From Mesorhizobium opportunistum WSM2075 (GTDB taxonomy: Bacteria > Pseudomonadota > Alphaproteobacteria > Rhizobiales > Rhizobiaceae), in NCBI RefSeq assembly GCF_000176035.2, contig NC_015675.1:3290001-3354000 (forward strand): a stretch of DNA of 64,000 bases, written 5' to 3'. The position numbers and the translations under genes are program-made. The stretch's first letter is position 1. The number at the start of each line of letters is the position of its first letter. Under the pieces are notes generated by a model. That model was not told where the DNA came from. It did no database searches and saw only the letters and a list, made by a program, of their open reading frames with translations. Shown piece by piece: positions 55,191 through 63,670 of this stretch.

Positions 55191-56594
55191 ATGAGTTTCA
55201 AATCTCTAATCAAGCGGGCCGAGAACGTAGACAAGGAATTTCAGGAATTCCAATCGGATCTGGCGGAAGCAATCGAGGACTGCCTTTCGACCAATGGGCA
55301 GGGTTCCGAAGATGCGGAAGTGCCGGCAAACGAGGACACTGGCCCTGCTGAAGGCGAAAGCGACGCGCCGTCCGTGAGGTTGACGCCGCACACACAGACC
55401 CGGCTTGCTGCCCTGGAGGCCGTCGCCGGCCTTTTCCGGGACGGGCAAGGCCACTTGGAAGAGATCGAAACCAGATTGGCCGAGATAGCCACCGCGCATC
55501 GCATGACGCGCGAGGTTCTGAACGTCCTGTATCGCGACACCCTAAGGGCCAATGAGTTGGAACTGGCCAATATCGCTTTGACGACGGAACACAAGACCTT
55601 GTCGGAACAATTGCTCGACACCACCCGCAAGCTGCGCGAACTCGACCGTGCAGCCGAGGTCTGGCAACAGCGCGAGGCCGGCATAGTCCAGGACCGCGAG
55701 TCGCTGCGTACAGCGCTTGCGAAGGCACGGCTCGAGCTCGTGGAAATGGGCAATGAGAGTGCAAGGCGCGAAACGCAGTTCGGCGAGATCGTCAAGGCTC
55801 TGACCGTCAAAACCGTCGAGGTCGACAGACGCGCAAGCGAGAACAAGCTGCTGCGCGAAAAGCAGGTCGGCCTTTCGGTCGAGCTCGAGCAGGCGCAAAA
55901 GCGGGAGACCGAGGCTCGGCATAAACTGGACGAGTTCGCGGCAACTCACGCCAACGAAACCGCGCACATAGCCGAGCTGTTGGGCCAACTCGGCAGGCAC
56001 GAGAAGGAAGGAGCCCGGCTGCAGAAGTCACTGGAGACCACGCATGCCCAGCTTGCCGAGGCAACCGAGGCGGCCCGCATCGTGGAAAGCGACAGCGCTG
56101 CCGAACGGGCGCGCGCCCACGCGGAGATGCGCGGCCTGCGTTCCGAGATAGAGGAGTTGCGATCGAGGCTGGAGAAGGCATCCAGCGACAGCAGCGAAAC
56201 CTCCGCCGAGATCACCCTGCTCAGAACCCAGGCTAACGATTTCGCGACCGAGCGCCGGATCGCGGAGGAAAGGCTTGTCGCTCTCAAAATTGAGAGCGAA
56301 GGCGACAAGAAAAACCTGTCGGCGGTCAGCACCAACCTATCGGAGCTCTCATTGCAACTGGCTTCAGACCAGATACAGCTCGATATCCAGAGGCAGGAAT
56401 GCGAAGATCTGCGCGCCGAAATCGTGACTCTTGACGCGCGCATTAAGGAATTGCTGCCCTACGAGCGGTTGCACCGAGTGACCGACGCGAGATCGCGCAA
56501 AGACGCTGTGTTGCCCACAAATGGACATATCGTCGAAGCTGCGCCGCGCGCGAGGCGCACATCTCGACGTCAGATGCGCGCTAATGCTGGGTAG
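55191..56594 (+). CDS. Large coiled-coil protein next to min
   Basis: 467 residues from ATG 55191; a GTG three bases earlier is possible. From about 85 to 430 the sequence is heptad-rich and charged, including ELELANIALTTEHKTLSEQL, ARLELVEMGNESARRETQFG, and EITLLRTQANDFATERRIAE. There is no membrane segment. The basic tail (ARRTSRRQMRANAG) may bind DNA or the envelope. Proximity to minCDE and a CtrA-like box suggests a cell-cycle or polarity role. No family recognised. Confidence 0.8.
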   Translation: MSFKSLIKRAENVDKEFQEFQSDLAEAIEDCLSTNGQGSEDAEVPANEDTGPAEGESDAPSVRLTPHTQTRLAALEAVAGLFRDGQGHLEEIETRLAEIATAHRMTREVLNVLYRDTLRANELELANIALTTEHKTLSEQLLDTTRKLRELDRAAEVWQQREAGIVQDRESLRTALAKARLELVEMGNESARRETQFGEIVKALTVKTVEVDRRASENKLLREKQVGLSVELEQAQKRETEARHKLDEFAATHANETAHIAELLGQLGRHEKEGARLQKSLETTHAQLAEATEAARIVESDSAAERARAHAEMRGLRSEIEELRSRLEKASSDSSETSAEITLLRTQANDFATERRIAEERLVALKIESEGDKKNLSAVSTNLSELSLQLASDQIQLDIQRQECEDLRAEIVTLDARIKELLPYERLHRVTDARSRKDAVLPTNGHIVEAAPRARRTSRRQMRANAG

Positions 56595-56661
56595 CGCAAT
56601 GCCCGGAAACCGGTGTCGCCGCGGGAACATCGTTGCGACGAGATAAGTTGCTCACCCCTCA

Positions 56662-56676
56662 TTAACCATTCGTTAA
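56662..56676. promoter_or_regulatory. CtrA box upstream of minC
   Basis: TTAA-N7-TTAA, perfect CtrA consensus, 46 bases before the minC start. CtrA control of min genes is known in Sinorhizobium. Confidence 0.7.
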
Positions 56677-56721
56677 CCATTCCCTCGCTAGCGTTTACCT
56701 CTCAGTAAGGATTCGCCAGCC

Positions 56722-57540
56722 GTGACCTTTGCCGCTCCCCTCGAGGCCAAATCCATTCGCTTTCGGGCTCGCTCTTTCGTCGCTTTCACGCTGACGCCGG
56801 AGATGCCGCTTTCGGAGTGGCTGCAGGGGCTGGATCACTGGATCGGCAACTCGCCGGGCTATTTTGCCGGGCGGCCGGTGCTGCTCGATTTGAACACTTT
56901 GAAGCCGGACCCAAGCGATATCGCGGCGCTGGTGGCTGAACTCGGCACGCGCGGCATCCGCATCTATGCCATCGAGCTTGAAGGCGCGTCGCTCGACGCC
57001 GATCTGCCGCCGGTTTTGGTCGGCGCCAAGGAGGCGACGACGGATGGGCTGCTGCCTGGCCGCAAGGGCAGGGCGGAGGTTTCGGACAAAGTCCAGGTTT
57101 CGGACAAGGCCGAGGTGCCGGAAACGCGCACAGAAGCAGGTGCGGCTGGCAAGGGCAAGGCTGGCGCAAGCAAGACCGATGAAAGCGAGCCGCAGGCTGG
57201 GCATTACGATTCGGGCACGCTGATGATCAAGGCGCCCATCCGCTCCGGCCAGGCGATCATGCATCCGCATGGCGATGTCATCGTGCTCGGCTCGGTCGCG
57301 TCGGGTTCGGAGATCGTGGCGGCCGGCTCGATCCATGTCTATGGCACCCTGCGCGGGCGTGCTTCGGCGGGGGCGCTCGGCAACACCGCCGCGCGCATCT
57401 TCTGCCGCCGCAATGAGGCCGAGCTTCTGTCGGTCGACGGCTGGTACATCACCGCCGAGGAAATGGAAGGCGTGTCGCGCGGCAAACCGGTGCAGGCCTT
57501 CCTCGACGGCGAGGGCCTGCGTGTCGAGACATTGAGCTAA
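56722..57540 (+). CDS. minC: Septum-site determining protein MinC
   Basis: 272 residues from GTG 56722 (AAGGA upstream). The N-terminal MinC domain lies at about 8-105 and a variable linker at about 110-165. The C-terminal beta-helix domain is PIRSGQAIMHPHGDVIVLGS, then VASGSEIVAAGSIHVYGTLR and NTAARIFCRRNEAELLSVDG. It inhibits FtsZ ring formation away from midcell. First gene of minCDE, with a CtrA box upstream. Confidence 0.95.
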   Translation: MTFAAPLEAKSIRFRARSFVAFTLTPEMPLSEWLQGLDHWIGNSPGYFAGRPVLLDLNTLKPDPSDIAALVAELGTRGIRIYAIELEGASLDADLPPVLVGAKEATTDGLLPGRKGRAEVSDKVQVSDKAEVPETRTEAGAAGKGKAGASKTDESEPQAGHYDSGTLMIKAPIRSGQAIMHPHGDVIVLGSVASGSEIVAAGSIHVYGTLRGRASAGALGNTAARIFCRRNEAELLSVDGWYITAEEMEGVSRGKPVQAFLDGEGLRVETLS

Positions 57541-57609
57541 AGCGCTGACTGAGACAAAGGCCGGCAAGCCGGCCCGAGATAACAAACGACAACAACGGAG
57601 GCTTTTTTG

Positions 57610-58425
57610 ATGGGCAAGGTAGTGGTGGTCACTTCGGGCAAGGGGGGCGTCGGCAAGACCACCTCGACGGCAGCGCTTGGAGCGGCCGTGGCCAAGACCG
57701 GCAAGAAGGTGGCGCTCGTCGATTTCGACGTCGGCCTGCGCAATCTCGACCTGATCATGGGCGCCGAGCGGCGCGTGGTGTTCGACCTCGTCAATGTCAT
57801 CCAGGGCACGGCCAAGCTGTCGCAGGCGCTGATCCGCGACAAGCGCGTCGAGACGCTGTTCCTGCTGCCGGCCTCGCAGACGCGCGACAAGGATGCGCTG
57901 ACCGAGGAAGGCGTCGGCGAAGTCATCGACAAGCTGCGCTCGGTGTTCGACTACGTGTTCTGCGACAGCCCGGCCGGCATCGAGCGCGGCGCGCAGCTCG
58001 CCATGCGCTTTGCCGACGAGGCGGTCATCGTCACCAATCCGGAAGTGTCGTCGGTGCGCGATTCCGACCGCATCATCGGCCTGCTCGACGCCCGCACCAT
58101 GCGCGCCGAACAGGGCGAGCAGATCGCCAAGCACGTGCTGGTCACCCGCTATGACGCGGGGCGGGCCGCGCGGGGTGAAATGCTCTCCATCGACGACGTG
58201 CTGGAAATCCTGTCGGTGCCGCTGCTCGGCATCATTCCGGAGAGCCAGGATGTGCTCAGGGCCTCCAACCTCGGCGCGCCGGTCACGCTGTCCGAGCCGC
58301 TCAACACCGCGGCCAAGGCTTACCTCGATGCCGCAAGGCGGCTGGAAGGCGAGGACCTGCCTGTCATCGTGCCCTTCGAACGCAAGGGCTTTCTCGATCG
58401 TCTTTTGGGAAGGAGGGCGGCATGA
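57610..58425 (+). CDS. minD: Septum-site determining ATPase MinD
   Basis: 271 residues from ATG 57610 with GGAGG upstream. Deviant Walker [17 protein letters not shown] near 10, switch region [14 protein letters not shown] and [11 protein letters not shown]. The C-terminal amphipathic helix ([11 protein letters not shown]) attaches to the membrane. It carries MinC to the poles and is driven off by MinE. The stop overlaps minE. Confidence 0.97.
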   Translation: MGKVVVVTSGKGGVGKTTSTAALGAAVAKTGKKVALVDFDVGLRNLDLIMGAERRVVFDLVNVIQGTAKLSQALIRDKRVETLFLLPASQTRDKDALTEEGVGEVIDKLRSVFDYVFCDSPAGIERGAQLAMRFADEAVIVTNPEVSSVRDSDRIIGLLDARTMRAEQGEQIAKHVLVTRYDAGRAARGEMLSIDDVLEILSVPLLGIIPESQDVLRASNLGAPVTLSEPLNTAAKAYLDAARRLEGEDLPVIVPFERKGFLDRLLGRRAA

Positions 58426-58694
58426 ACCTGCTCGACATTTTCAAGCGGCGCTCCAGTGCGCCGGTGGCGCGCGAGCGGCTGCAGGTGCTGCTGGCCTATG
58501 AGCGCCGCAACCGCAACCAGCCCGACCTCGTCTCCATCCTGCGCGAGGAGATCATGGCCGTCATCGCCAAGCATGTGCAGATCGACCAGGATTACCTGCA
58601 AATCTCCATGGACCGCGGCGAGACCATGTCGACGCTGGAAATCGACATCCAGATCCCCAACAAGAGCGCCGTGCCGATGGCGATCTCGGCCTAG
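58422..58694 (+). CDS. minE: Cell-division topological specificity factor MinE
   Basis: 90 residues, the typical MinE size. N-terminal amphipathic part [20 protein letters not shown], anti-MinCD segment and the topological domain [24 protein letters not shown] region. It stimulates MinD ATPase to restrict MinCD. ATG overlaps the minD stop. Confidence 0.96.
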   Translation: MNLLDIFKRRSSAPVARERLQVLLAYERRNRNQPDLVSILREEIMAVIAKHVQIDQDYLQISMDRGETMSTLEIDIQIPNKSAVPMAISA

Positions 58695-58870
58695 CTTTTC
58701 ACCCTCCCCCTTGTGGGGAGGGTCGGCTCGCAGTCGCAGCGAAGTGGAGATTGCGGGACGGGGTGGGGGCAGCGCGACGTTGCGAGATCTATCTCCTGCA
58801 AGGCCAGCACCAGCACCCCCACCCGGACCTGCGGTCCGACCTCCCCACAAGGGGGAGGTGGGGAGCCAGC
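58695..58870. repeat. Mosaic repeats, inverted pair
   Basis: Facing blocks ccctcccccttgtggggagg (58701-58721) and caagggggaggtggggag (58848-58866) with gcgaagtggagattgcggga and cacccggacctgcggtccga between them. Related to 39905-40072. It lies between minE and the convergent histidine kinase gene. Confidence 0.65.
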
Positions 58871-58873
58871 GCC

Positions 58874-60115
58874 TCACACCGCGTCGAACACAACCGTCTG
58901 CGCCAGCCCGCCGCCCGTTCGGTTCTCCAGCGTTACGGTTCCCCCGTAGCGCTCGATGATCTCCTTGGCGATGGCAAGGCCCAGACCGGCGCCGGGAACG
59001 GATTGCTGGCGGCCGGGGTCGACGCGGAAGAAGGGCTCGAAGGCCTTGTTGATGAGGTCGGGCGGGATGCCCGGCCCGTTGTCGGAAATGGTCAGCACGG
59101 CGCGCTTGCCGGCGATGGCAAGATCCACGCTGCAGGCCTTGCCGTGGGTGGCGGCGTTGACGATCAGGTTGCGCAGCGCCCGGCGCAGGCCGAGCGCGCC
59201 GGCGCGCACCGAAACCTTGTCGAGGTGGCCGATGGAGACGGCATGGCCGAGCATGACCATTTCGGCCGATATGTCGTGCACCATCTTTTCCAGGTCGAGC
59301 GGTTCGACGGCGTCCTGGTTCACCTCCTCGCGCACCAGACGGATGGCGCTGTCGGCGATGCGGTCGAGTTCGTCGAGGTCGTGAAGCCATTTGTCACGCT
59401 CCTCGTCGAGGAATTCGGCGCGCAGCCGCATGCGCGTCATCGGCGTGCGCAGGTCGTGACCGGCGGCGGCCACCAGCCGCATGCGGCTTTCCATGGCGGT
59501 CCGCAGCCGCGACGAAAGCTGGTTCAGCGCATGCGCCGTCGCCTTGACCTCGGCAGAACCGACTTCGGGCACCGCCGCCAGCACGCCGTCGCTGCCGATC
59601 TTGGAGACGGCTGTTTCCAGCATCTCCAGCGGCCGGATGAGCACCGAGGTGAAGTAGACCGAGACGGCGGTGGCGCCGGCCACGATCAGCGATATCCAGC
59701 CGGCCAGCACCAGCCACTCGCGCCCGGGCGGATCGATATGGGGAATCTCTACGATCGCCCAGCGGCTATCGGGCAGGCGCACCGAGGCATGCTGGCCGGG
59801 CGCGTCCGGCCTGTCGCTGACGATGGCCAGCAGGTCGAAACCGCGACGGCGCAGCAGATCGTTGAGCATGGCGGTCTTCGGCCGGTCCACCTTGCCGTCG
59901 GCCGGACCGTCGCTGAATTGCACGCGCAGCACATCCGGAATAGGGCCGGGCAGCAGCCGCACCACCAGTTCCATCTGTTGGGCGACCCAGGGCACGGTCA
60001 GCTCCGGCGGCGGCCCGCCGCCGCGCACGCTGATGACGGCGGCCGTCGCCAAGCCGACGACGCCGACGATCGAGGCGACCAGCAGCAGGATGAGGCGGCG
60101 GCGCAGCGAGTTCAC
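58874..60115 (-). CDS. Sensor histidine kinase
   Basis: 413 residues. TM1 at about 8-30 and TM2 at about 137-158 flank a periplasmic sensor of about 105 residues. HAMP follows (LIRPLEMLETAVSKIG), then the H-box AAAGHDLRTPMTRMRL with His220 and the ATPase boxes RRALRNLIVNAATHG, DNGPGIPPDLINKAFEPFFR and GAGLGLAIAKEIIERYGG. The start overlaps the regulator stop, so it is coupled to that gene. Divergent from the Spy-like gene. Confidence 0.95.
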   Translation of the reverse strand: MNSLRRRLILLLVASIVGVVGLATAAVISVRGGGPPPELTVPWVAQQMELVVRLLPGPIPDVLRVQFSDGPADGKVDRPKTAMLNDLLRRRGFDLLAIVSDRPDAPGQHASVRLPDSRWAIVEIPHIDPPGREWLVLAGWISLIVAGATAVSVYFTSVLIRPLEMLETAVSKIGSDGVLAAVPEVGSAEVKATAHALNQLSSRLRTAMESRMRLVAAAGHDLRTPMTRMRLRAEFLDEERDKWLHDLDELDRIADSAIRLVREEVNQDAVEPLDLEKMVHDISAEMVMLGHAVSIGHLDKVSVRAGALGLRRALRNLIVNAATHGKACSVDLAIAGKRAVLTISDNGPGIPPDLINKAFEPFFRVDPGRQQSVPGAGLGLAIAKEIIERYGGTVTLENRTGGGLAQTVVFDAV

Positions 60116-60843
60116 GCCTGCGCCTCCACCGTCTCGACACGCGCGGTGAGCTGGTAGCCGCCATTGCGCACCGTCTTGAACAGCGGCCCGTCGCCGGTGT
60201 CGGTGAATTTGCGGCGCAGTCGGCTCATCAGCACGTCGACCGAGCGTTCGAGCGGGTCGCGTTCGCGGCCTTGCGTGAGATCAAGCAGCTGGTCGCGCGA
60301 CAAAAGCCGGCCGGGACGGTCGAGGAACACTTGCAAAAGGTCGAACTCGGCGCCTGTGAGGTCGACAGCCGCGCCTTGCGCGTCCGTCACCTTGCGGGTG
60401 TCCGGCTCCAGCCGGTAGCTGGCGAAGCGATAGATGCGGGCGCGAGGCGGGGCGGGCGCGTCCTCGGGCGTCGAGCGCCGCAGCACGGCGCGGATGCGGG
60501 CGGTAAGTTCGCGCGGGTTGAACGGCTTGCCGAGATAGTCGTCGGCGCCGAGTTCGAGACCGATGATGCGGTCGACATCCTCCTTCAGCGCCGTCAGCAG
60601 GATCACCGGAATGTGCGGCTTGCGATCGCGCAAGGCACGGCAGATGTCGAGCCCCGAACCATCAGGCAGCATGACGTCGAGGACGATGAGGTCGAACTGG
60701 CCGAGACCCAGCTTCTGCTCGCACTCACGCCGGTCCGCCGCCACCGAGACGCGAAAGCCCTGGCCGTCGAGGTAGCGGCCGAGAAGCGTCCTGATCTCGC
60801 GATCGTCGTCAACGACGAGGATATGGGGTTGTGACTGCATCAT
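60112..60843 (-). CDS. OmpR/PhoB-family response regulator
   Basis: 243 residues from ATG 60843 (AAGGG upstream). Receiver acidic pocket VVDDDREIR, phosphoacceptor Asp56 (IVLDVMLPDG), Lys106 (GKPFNP). The winged-helix domain covers about 145-240 (TGAEFDLLQVFLDRPGRLLS, RSVDVLMSRLRRKF). Direct repeats of GGAAAC lie between this gene and the Spy-like gene. Likely controls both directions. An open frame extends upstream over the divergent gene but the conserved receiver start sets the start here. Confidence 0.95.
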   Translation of the reverse strand: MMQSQPHILVVDDDREIRTLLGRYLDGQGFRVSVAADRRECEQKLGLGQFDLIVLDVMLPDGSGLDICRALRDRKPHIPVILLTALKEDVDRIIGLELGADDYLGKPFNPRELTARIRAVLRRSTPEDAPAPPRARIYRFASYRLEPDTRKVTDAQGAAVDLTGAEFDLLQVFLDRPGRLLSRDQLLDLTQGRERDPLERSVDVLMSRLRRKFTDTGDGPLFKTVRNGGYQLTARVETVEAQA

Positions 60844-60915
60844 CGTGCCCTTGCCCGTAATGGCCGTGATTATAGGGAGAGCGCGCATAAGCGGCATGGA
60901 AAATTGCAACGCAAT

Positions 60916-60970
60916 GTTTCCGGCGGCCCGCTGGAAACATTCGGAAACAAATTGCCCCTTTGCGGAAACC
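60916..60970. promoter_or_regulatory. Direct-repeat box, probable response-regulator site
   Basis: GGAAAC at 60933 and 60943 (10-base period) and 60964 (two turns further), with GTTTCC at 60916. This spacing fits OmpR-family binding sites. It lies between the divergent RR/HK operon and the Spy-like gene. Confidence 0.55.
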
Positions 60971-61053
60971 TTCGGCAACACGCCGACGCGAAGCGGACAA
61001 ACAGGCTTCCTATCCTCATGGCCGTCCGATGCATGAGAGAAAGGAACATCGTC

Positions 61054-61791
61054 ATGCGAAGCAGACTTCTTGCGCTCGGCCTGTTTTCCGTCGCCGCGGT
61101 TCACCCCGTGCTGGCGGCGCAGCCCGATCCCGCCACGGCGCCTGGCGATGCGCCACCGATGGCAATACAGGGTGGACCGGACCATGGCCCAATGCCATGG
61201 TTCGGCCAGAATGGGCCGACGCGGCATGGTCCGCAAAATTGGGGTCCGCAAAGCTCGGGTCCGCAGGAAGGCTTTGGCCCCCGGCGCATGGGACCGCCGC
61301 CGGAATTCATGCTCGCCGCCCGGCTGGCCGCGCTCGAGACCCGCGTCGGCATCCGCAGCGAACAGCTCGATGCCTGGCGGGACTATACCAGCGCGCTGCA
61401 AGCCGTGCTGACCCCGCCACGGCATGATCGTGGCCCCGGTGCCACTGGCGGTCCTGATGCCGGCGGGCCCGAGGCCAAGGGTCCAGATGTCAAGGGTCCC
61501 GATGCGGGTCCGGGCGGCAAGGCCGATGCCTTCGCCTTCCAGGAAAGACTGGCCGACGAGGTCACGGCGCGCGCGGCTTCGGCCGCCAAGCTGAAGGACG
61601 CGATCGCCGAGCTGCGCACCAAGCTCACCCCCGAACAGCTCGAAATCCTCGCTTCGGCGGAACGCCCCCACAGGCCACGCCACGGGCCACCCCCCGGTCC
61701 CTGGGGCGGCCCGCCGGATGACGCAGCCGGACCAGGAGGGCCGCCCGACCAGGGCGGACAGCTTCCGCCACCCCAGCCCGGGAATGGCTGA
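61054..61791 (+). CDS. Spy/LTXXQ-like periplasmic protein
   Basis: 245 residues from ATG 61054 with AAGGA upstream. Signal peptide MRSRLLALGLFSVAAVHPVL, then a Pro/Gly/Gln-rich spacer. The middle is helical with FMLAARLAALETRVGIRSEQ and LRTKLTPEQLEILASAE, the LTXXQ signature of Spy/CpxP chaperones. The end is again Pro/Gly-rich. It is divergent from an OmpR-type two-component pair, which suggests an envelope-stress feedback role. Confidence 0.8.
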   Translation: MRSRLLALGLFSVAAVHPVLAAQPDPATAPGDAPPMAIQGGPDHGPMPWFGQNGPTRHGPQNWGPQSSGPQEGFGPRRMGPPPEFMLAARLAALETRVGIRSEQLDAWRDYTSALQAVLTPPRHDRGPGATGGPDAGGPEAKGPDVKGPDAGPGGKADAFAFQERLADEVTARAASAAKLKDAIAELRTKLTPEQLEILASAERPHRPRHGPPPGPWGGPPDDAAGPGGPPDQGGQLPPPQPGNG

Positions 61792-61807
61792 ACCCTGACC
61801 GGCCGCG

Positions 61808-61853
61808 CCGGCCGGCCCGGTACCCAACCCGTTCTCGGGCCGGCCGGTTTTTT
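61808..61853 (+). terminator. Intrinsic terminator
   Basis: A perfect 12-pair GC stem (61808-61819 with 61836-61847) and six Ts. It ends the Spy-like gene. Confidence 0.9.
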
Positions 61854-61911
61854 CAAGGGAATGGCGGCCGCACCATCCCACCGTTTCAAAGCAAAAAATG
61901 GAAGCACGGCA

Positions 61912-62121
61912 ATGTGGGAAGCCATGATGATGCTGCGGCTGATGGCATCGATGAGCCCGCGATTCTCGCTCGGCCAGCGCGCCAACCATGCCATGCCGCC
62001 AGTCCTGCCGGTCGATACGCTGAAGGGCGCGATCCGCCTGAGCTTCGCAGCCTGGCGGCTGTCGCTGCCGCTTTCACAGCAGCCCGATAGCCACGGACAT
62101 CATGACCGCAAGATCGCGTAA
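61912..62121 (+). CDS. Possible small protein
   Basis: 69 residues from ATG 61912 with GGAAG upstream, MWEAMMMLRLMASMSPRFSL and a Ser/Gln/His-rich end. No family; it could be a non-coding stretch. Kept because of the ribosome site and open frame. Confidence 0.35.
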   Translation: MWEAMMMLRLMASMSPRFSLGQRANHAMPPVLPVDTLKGAIRLSFAAWRLSLPLSQQPDSHGHHDRKIA

Positions 62122-62235
62122 GACATGGGCGAGGGTTGGCATACTCTCGTCGATGGGCATAATGGGGTCGGTGGGCATCTCGTCCGGATCCCCGATCCTC
62201 GGGTACGCTCCGGCCGCGGAGAAGGAGCGCGACAT
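62074..62235 (-). CDS. Possible small protein (low confidence)
   Basis: 53 residues from ATG 62235, ending in a hydrophobic segment (LAVMMSVAIGLL). It overlaps the previous candidate on the other strand. No ribosome site is convincing, so at most one of the two is likely real. Confidence 0.25.
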   Translation of the reverse strand: MSRSFSAAGAYPRIGDPDEMPTDPIMPIDESMPTLAHVLRDLAVMMSVAIGLL

Positions 62236-62398
62236 GGGCCGCTTCGAAGCACTGCTCGACGCCCCCCGCACGCCGGCGTGGCCCATCGTCTCGATCGCCA
62301 TGACGGGCGACCAAACTTGCCCATGCCGGCACGCACTCTCCGCCGCTCCCGCGATCCGGAGCTTCAAGCGACAGCAACTCCAGCGAAAGATCGAGGCC

Positions 62399-63667
62399 AT
62401 GCATCTCAAGCCTAGCCAGTCCGCTTTGTCGGCCAAGACCCGCCGGCTCGCGCCGTGGACGGCGGTGCTCGCCGCCACCCTTGTCCTGGCGGCCTGTTCG
62501 CAGGAGCAGAGCAAGACCCCCGCCGGCATGGGCGGCGTCGGCAAACCGGAAGTCGGCGTCGTCACGCTGCATCCGCAGTCGGTTGCCATCACCGCCGAAT
62601 TGCCGGGGCGCACGGCCGCTTCGCTGATCGCCGAGGTGCGCCCGCAAGTGGACGGCATCATCCAGCAGCGTCTGTTCAAGGAAGGCGCCGAAGTGGTGGT
62701 CGGGCAGCCGCTCTACCTCATCGACCCGGCCAGCTACAAGGCAGCCTATGACAGCGCGGTGGCGTCGCAGCAGAAGGCGGAAGCGGCAGTGCCGACCGCG
62801 CAGGCCAAGTTCGACCGCTATGCCGGCCTTTTGAAGCAGAATGTTGTTTCCAAACAGGATTATGACGATGCCGCCGCCACGCTGGCGCAGGCCCAGGCCG
62901 ATGTGGCATCGGCGAAGGCCAGTGCGGAGACCGCGCGCATCAGCCTCGACCGCACCTCGATCACGGCGCCGATCGCCGGCCGCATCGACAAGTCGACGCT
63001 GACGCCGGGCGCCCTGGTTACCGCCAACCAGGAAACGGTGCTGACCACGATCCGTTCGCTCGATCCGATCAATGTCGACGTCACGCAGTCGAGCACCAAT
63101 CTGCTCAATTTGCGCCAGGCGATCTCGGAAGGGCGGCTGAAGTTCAGCGGCCCCAATGTCAGCGTCAAGCTGAAGCTCGAGAACGGCACCATCTATCAGC
63201 AGACCGGCAAGCTGGAATTCGCCGGCGCCAATGTCGACCAGACCACCGGCACCTTCGCGCTGCGCGCCGAGTTCCCCAACCCGGACCGCCTGCTTCTGCC
63301 GGGCATGTATGTGCGCGCGCTGGTCGAGGAGGGCGTTGCCCAGAACAGCTTCCTGGTGCCGCAGCGCGGCGTCAGCCGCAACACCAAGGGCGAGGCGACC
63401 GCAATGGTCATCAACGCGGCGGGCAAGGTCGAGACACGTGTGCTCGCGGTGCGCAACAGCGTCGGCAACAACTGGCTGGTGGATTCCGGCGTCGGCGACG
63501 GCGACCGTGTCATCGTCGAGGGCATGCAACTGGTACGCCCCGGCGGCGATGCCACGGGCGTCGAGGTGACGATCGACGAGGCGACCGGCGAGATCAAGGA
63601 CCGCGGGCAAACATCGGCCGTGCCCGCCGCATCCAAGACCGCCAGCAACCAGTCGACCGGGAACTGA
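62399..63667 (+). CDS. RND efflux periplasmic adaptor (AcrA/MexA type)
   Basis: 422 residues from ATG 62399. Lipobox LAAC gives lipidated Cys33. Membrane-fusion motifs: EVRPQVDGIIQQRLFKEGAE, the helical hairpin (about 120-175, VPTAQAKFDRYAGLLKQNVV), and barrel and membrane-proximal domains ending at about 390. It connects the inner-membrane pump to an outer-membrane channel. Followed after 3 bases by the pump gene. Confidence 0.95.
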   Translation: MHLKPSQSALSAKTRRLAPWTAVLAATLVLAACSQEQSKTPAGMGGVGKPEVGVVTLHPQSVAITAELPGRTAASLIAEVRPQVDGIIQQRLFKEGAEVVVGQPLYLIDPASYKAAYDSAVASQQKAEAAVPTAQAKFDRYAGLLKQNVVSKQDYDDAAATLAQAQADVASAKASAETARISLDRTSITAPIAGRIDKSTLTPGALVTANQETVLTTIRSLDPINVDVTQSSTNLLNLRQAISEGRLKFSGPNVSVKLKLENGTIYQQTGKLEFAGANVDQTTGTFALRAEFPNPDRLLLPGMYVRALVEEGVAQNSFLVPQRGVSRNTKGEATAMVINAAGKVETRVLAVRNSVGNNWLVDSGVGDGDRVIVEGMQLVRPGGDATGVEVTIDEATGEIKDRGQTSAVPAASKTASNQSTGN

Positions 63668-63670
63668 GCG

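Noticed and set aside
60112..61989. A 625-codon open frame on the minus strand reaching across the Spy-like gene
   Set aside because: Only the last 243 codons match a response regulator with a normal start; the upstream part overlaps a good secreted-protein gene on the other strand and is a GC-rich artefact.
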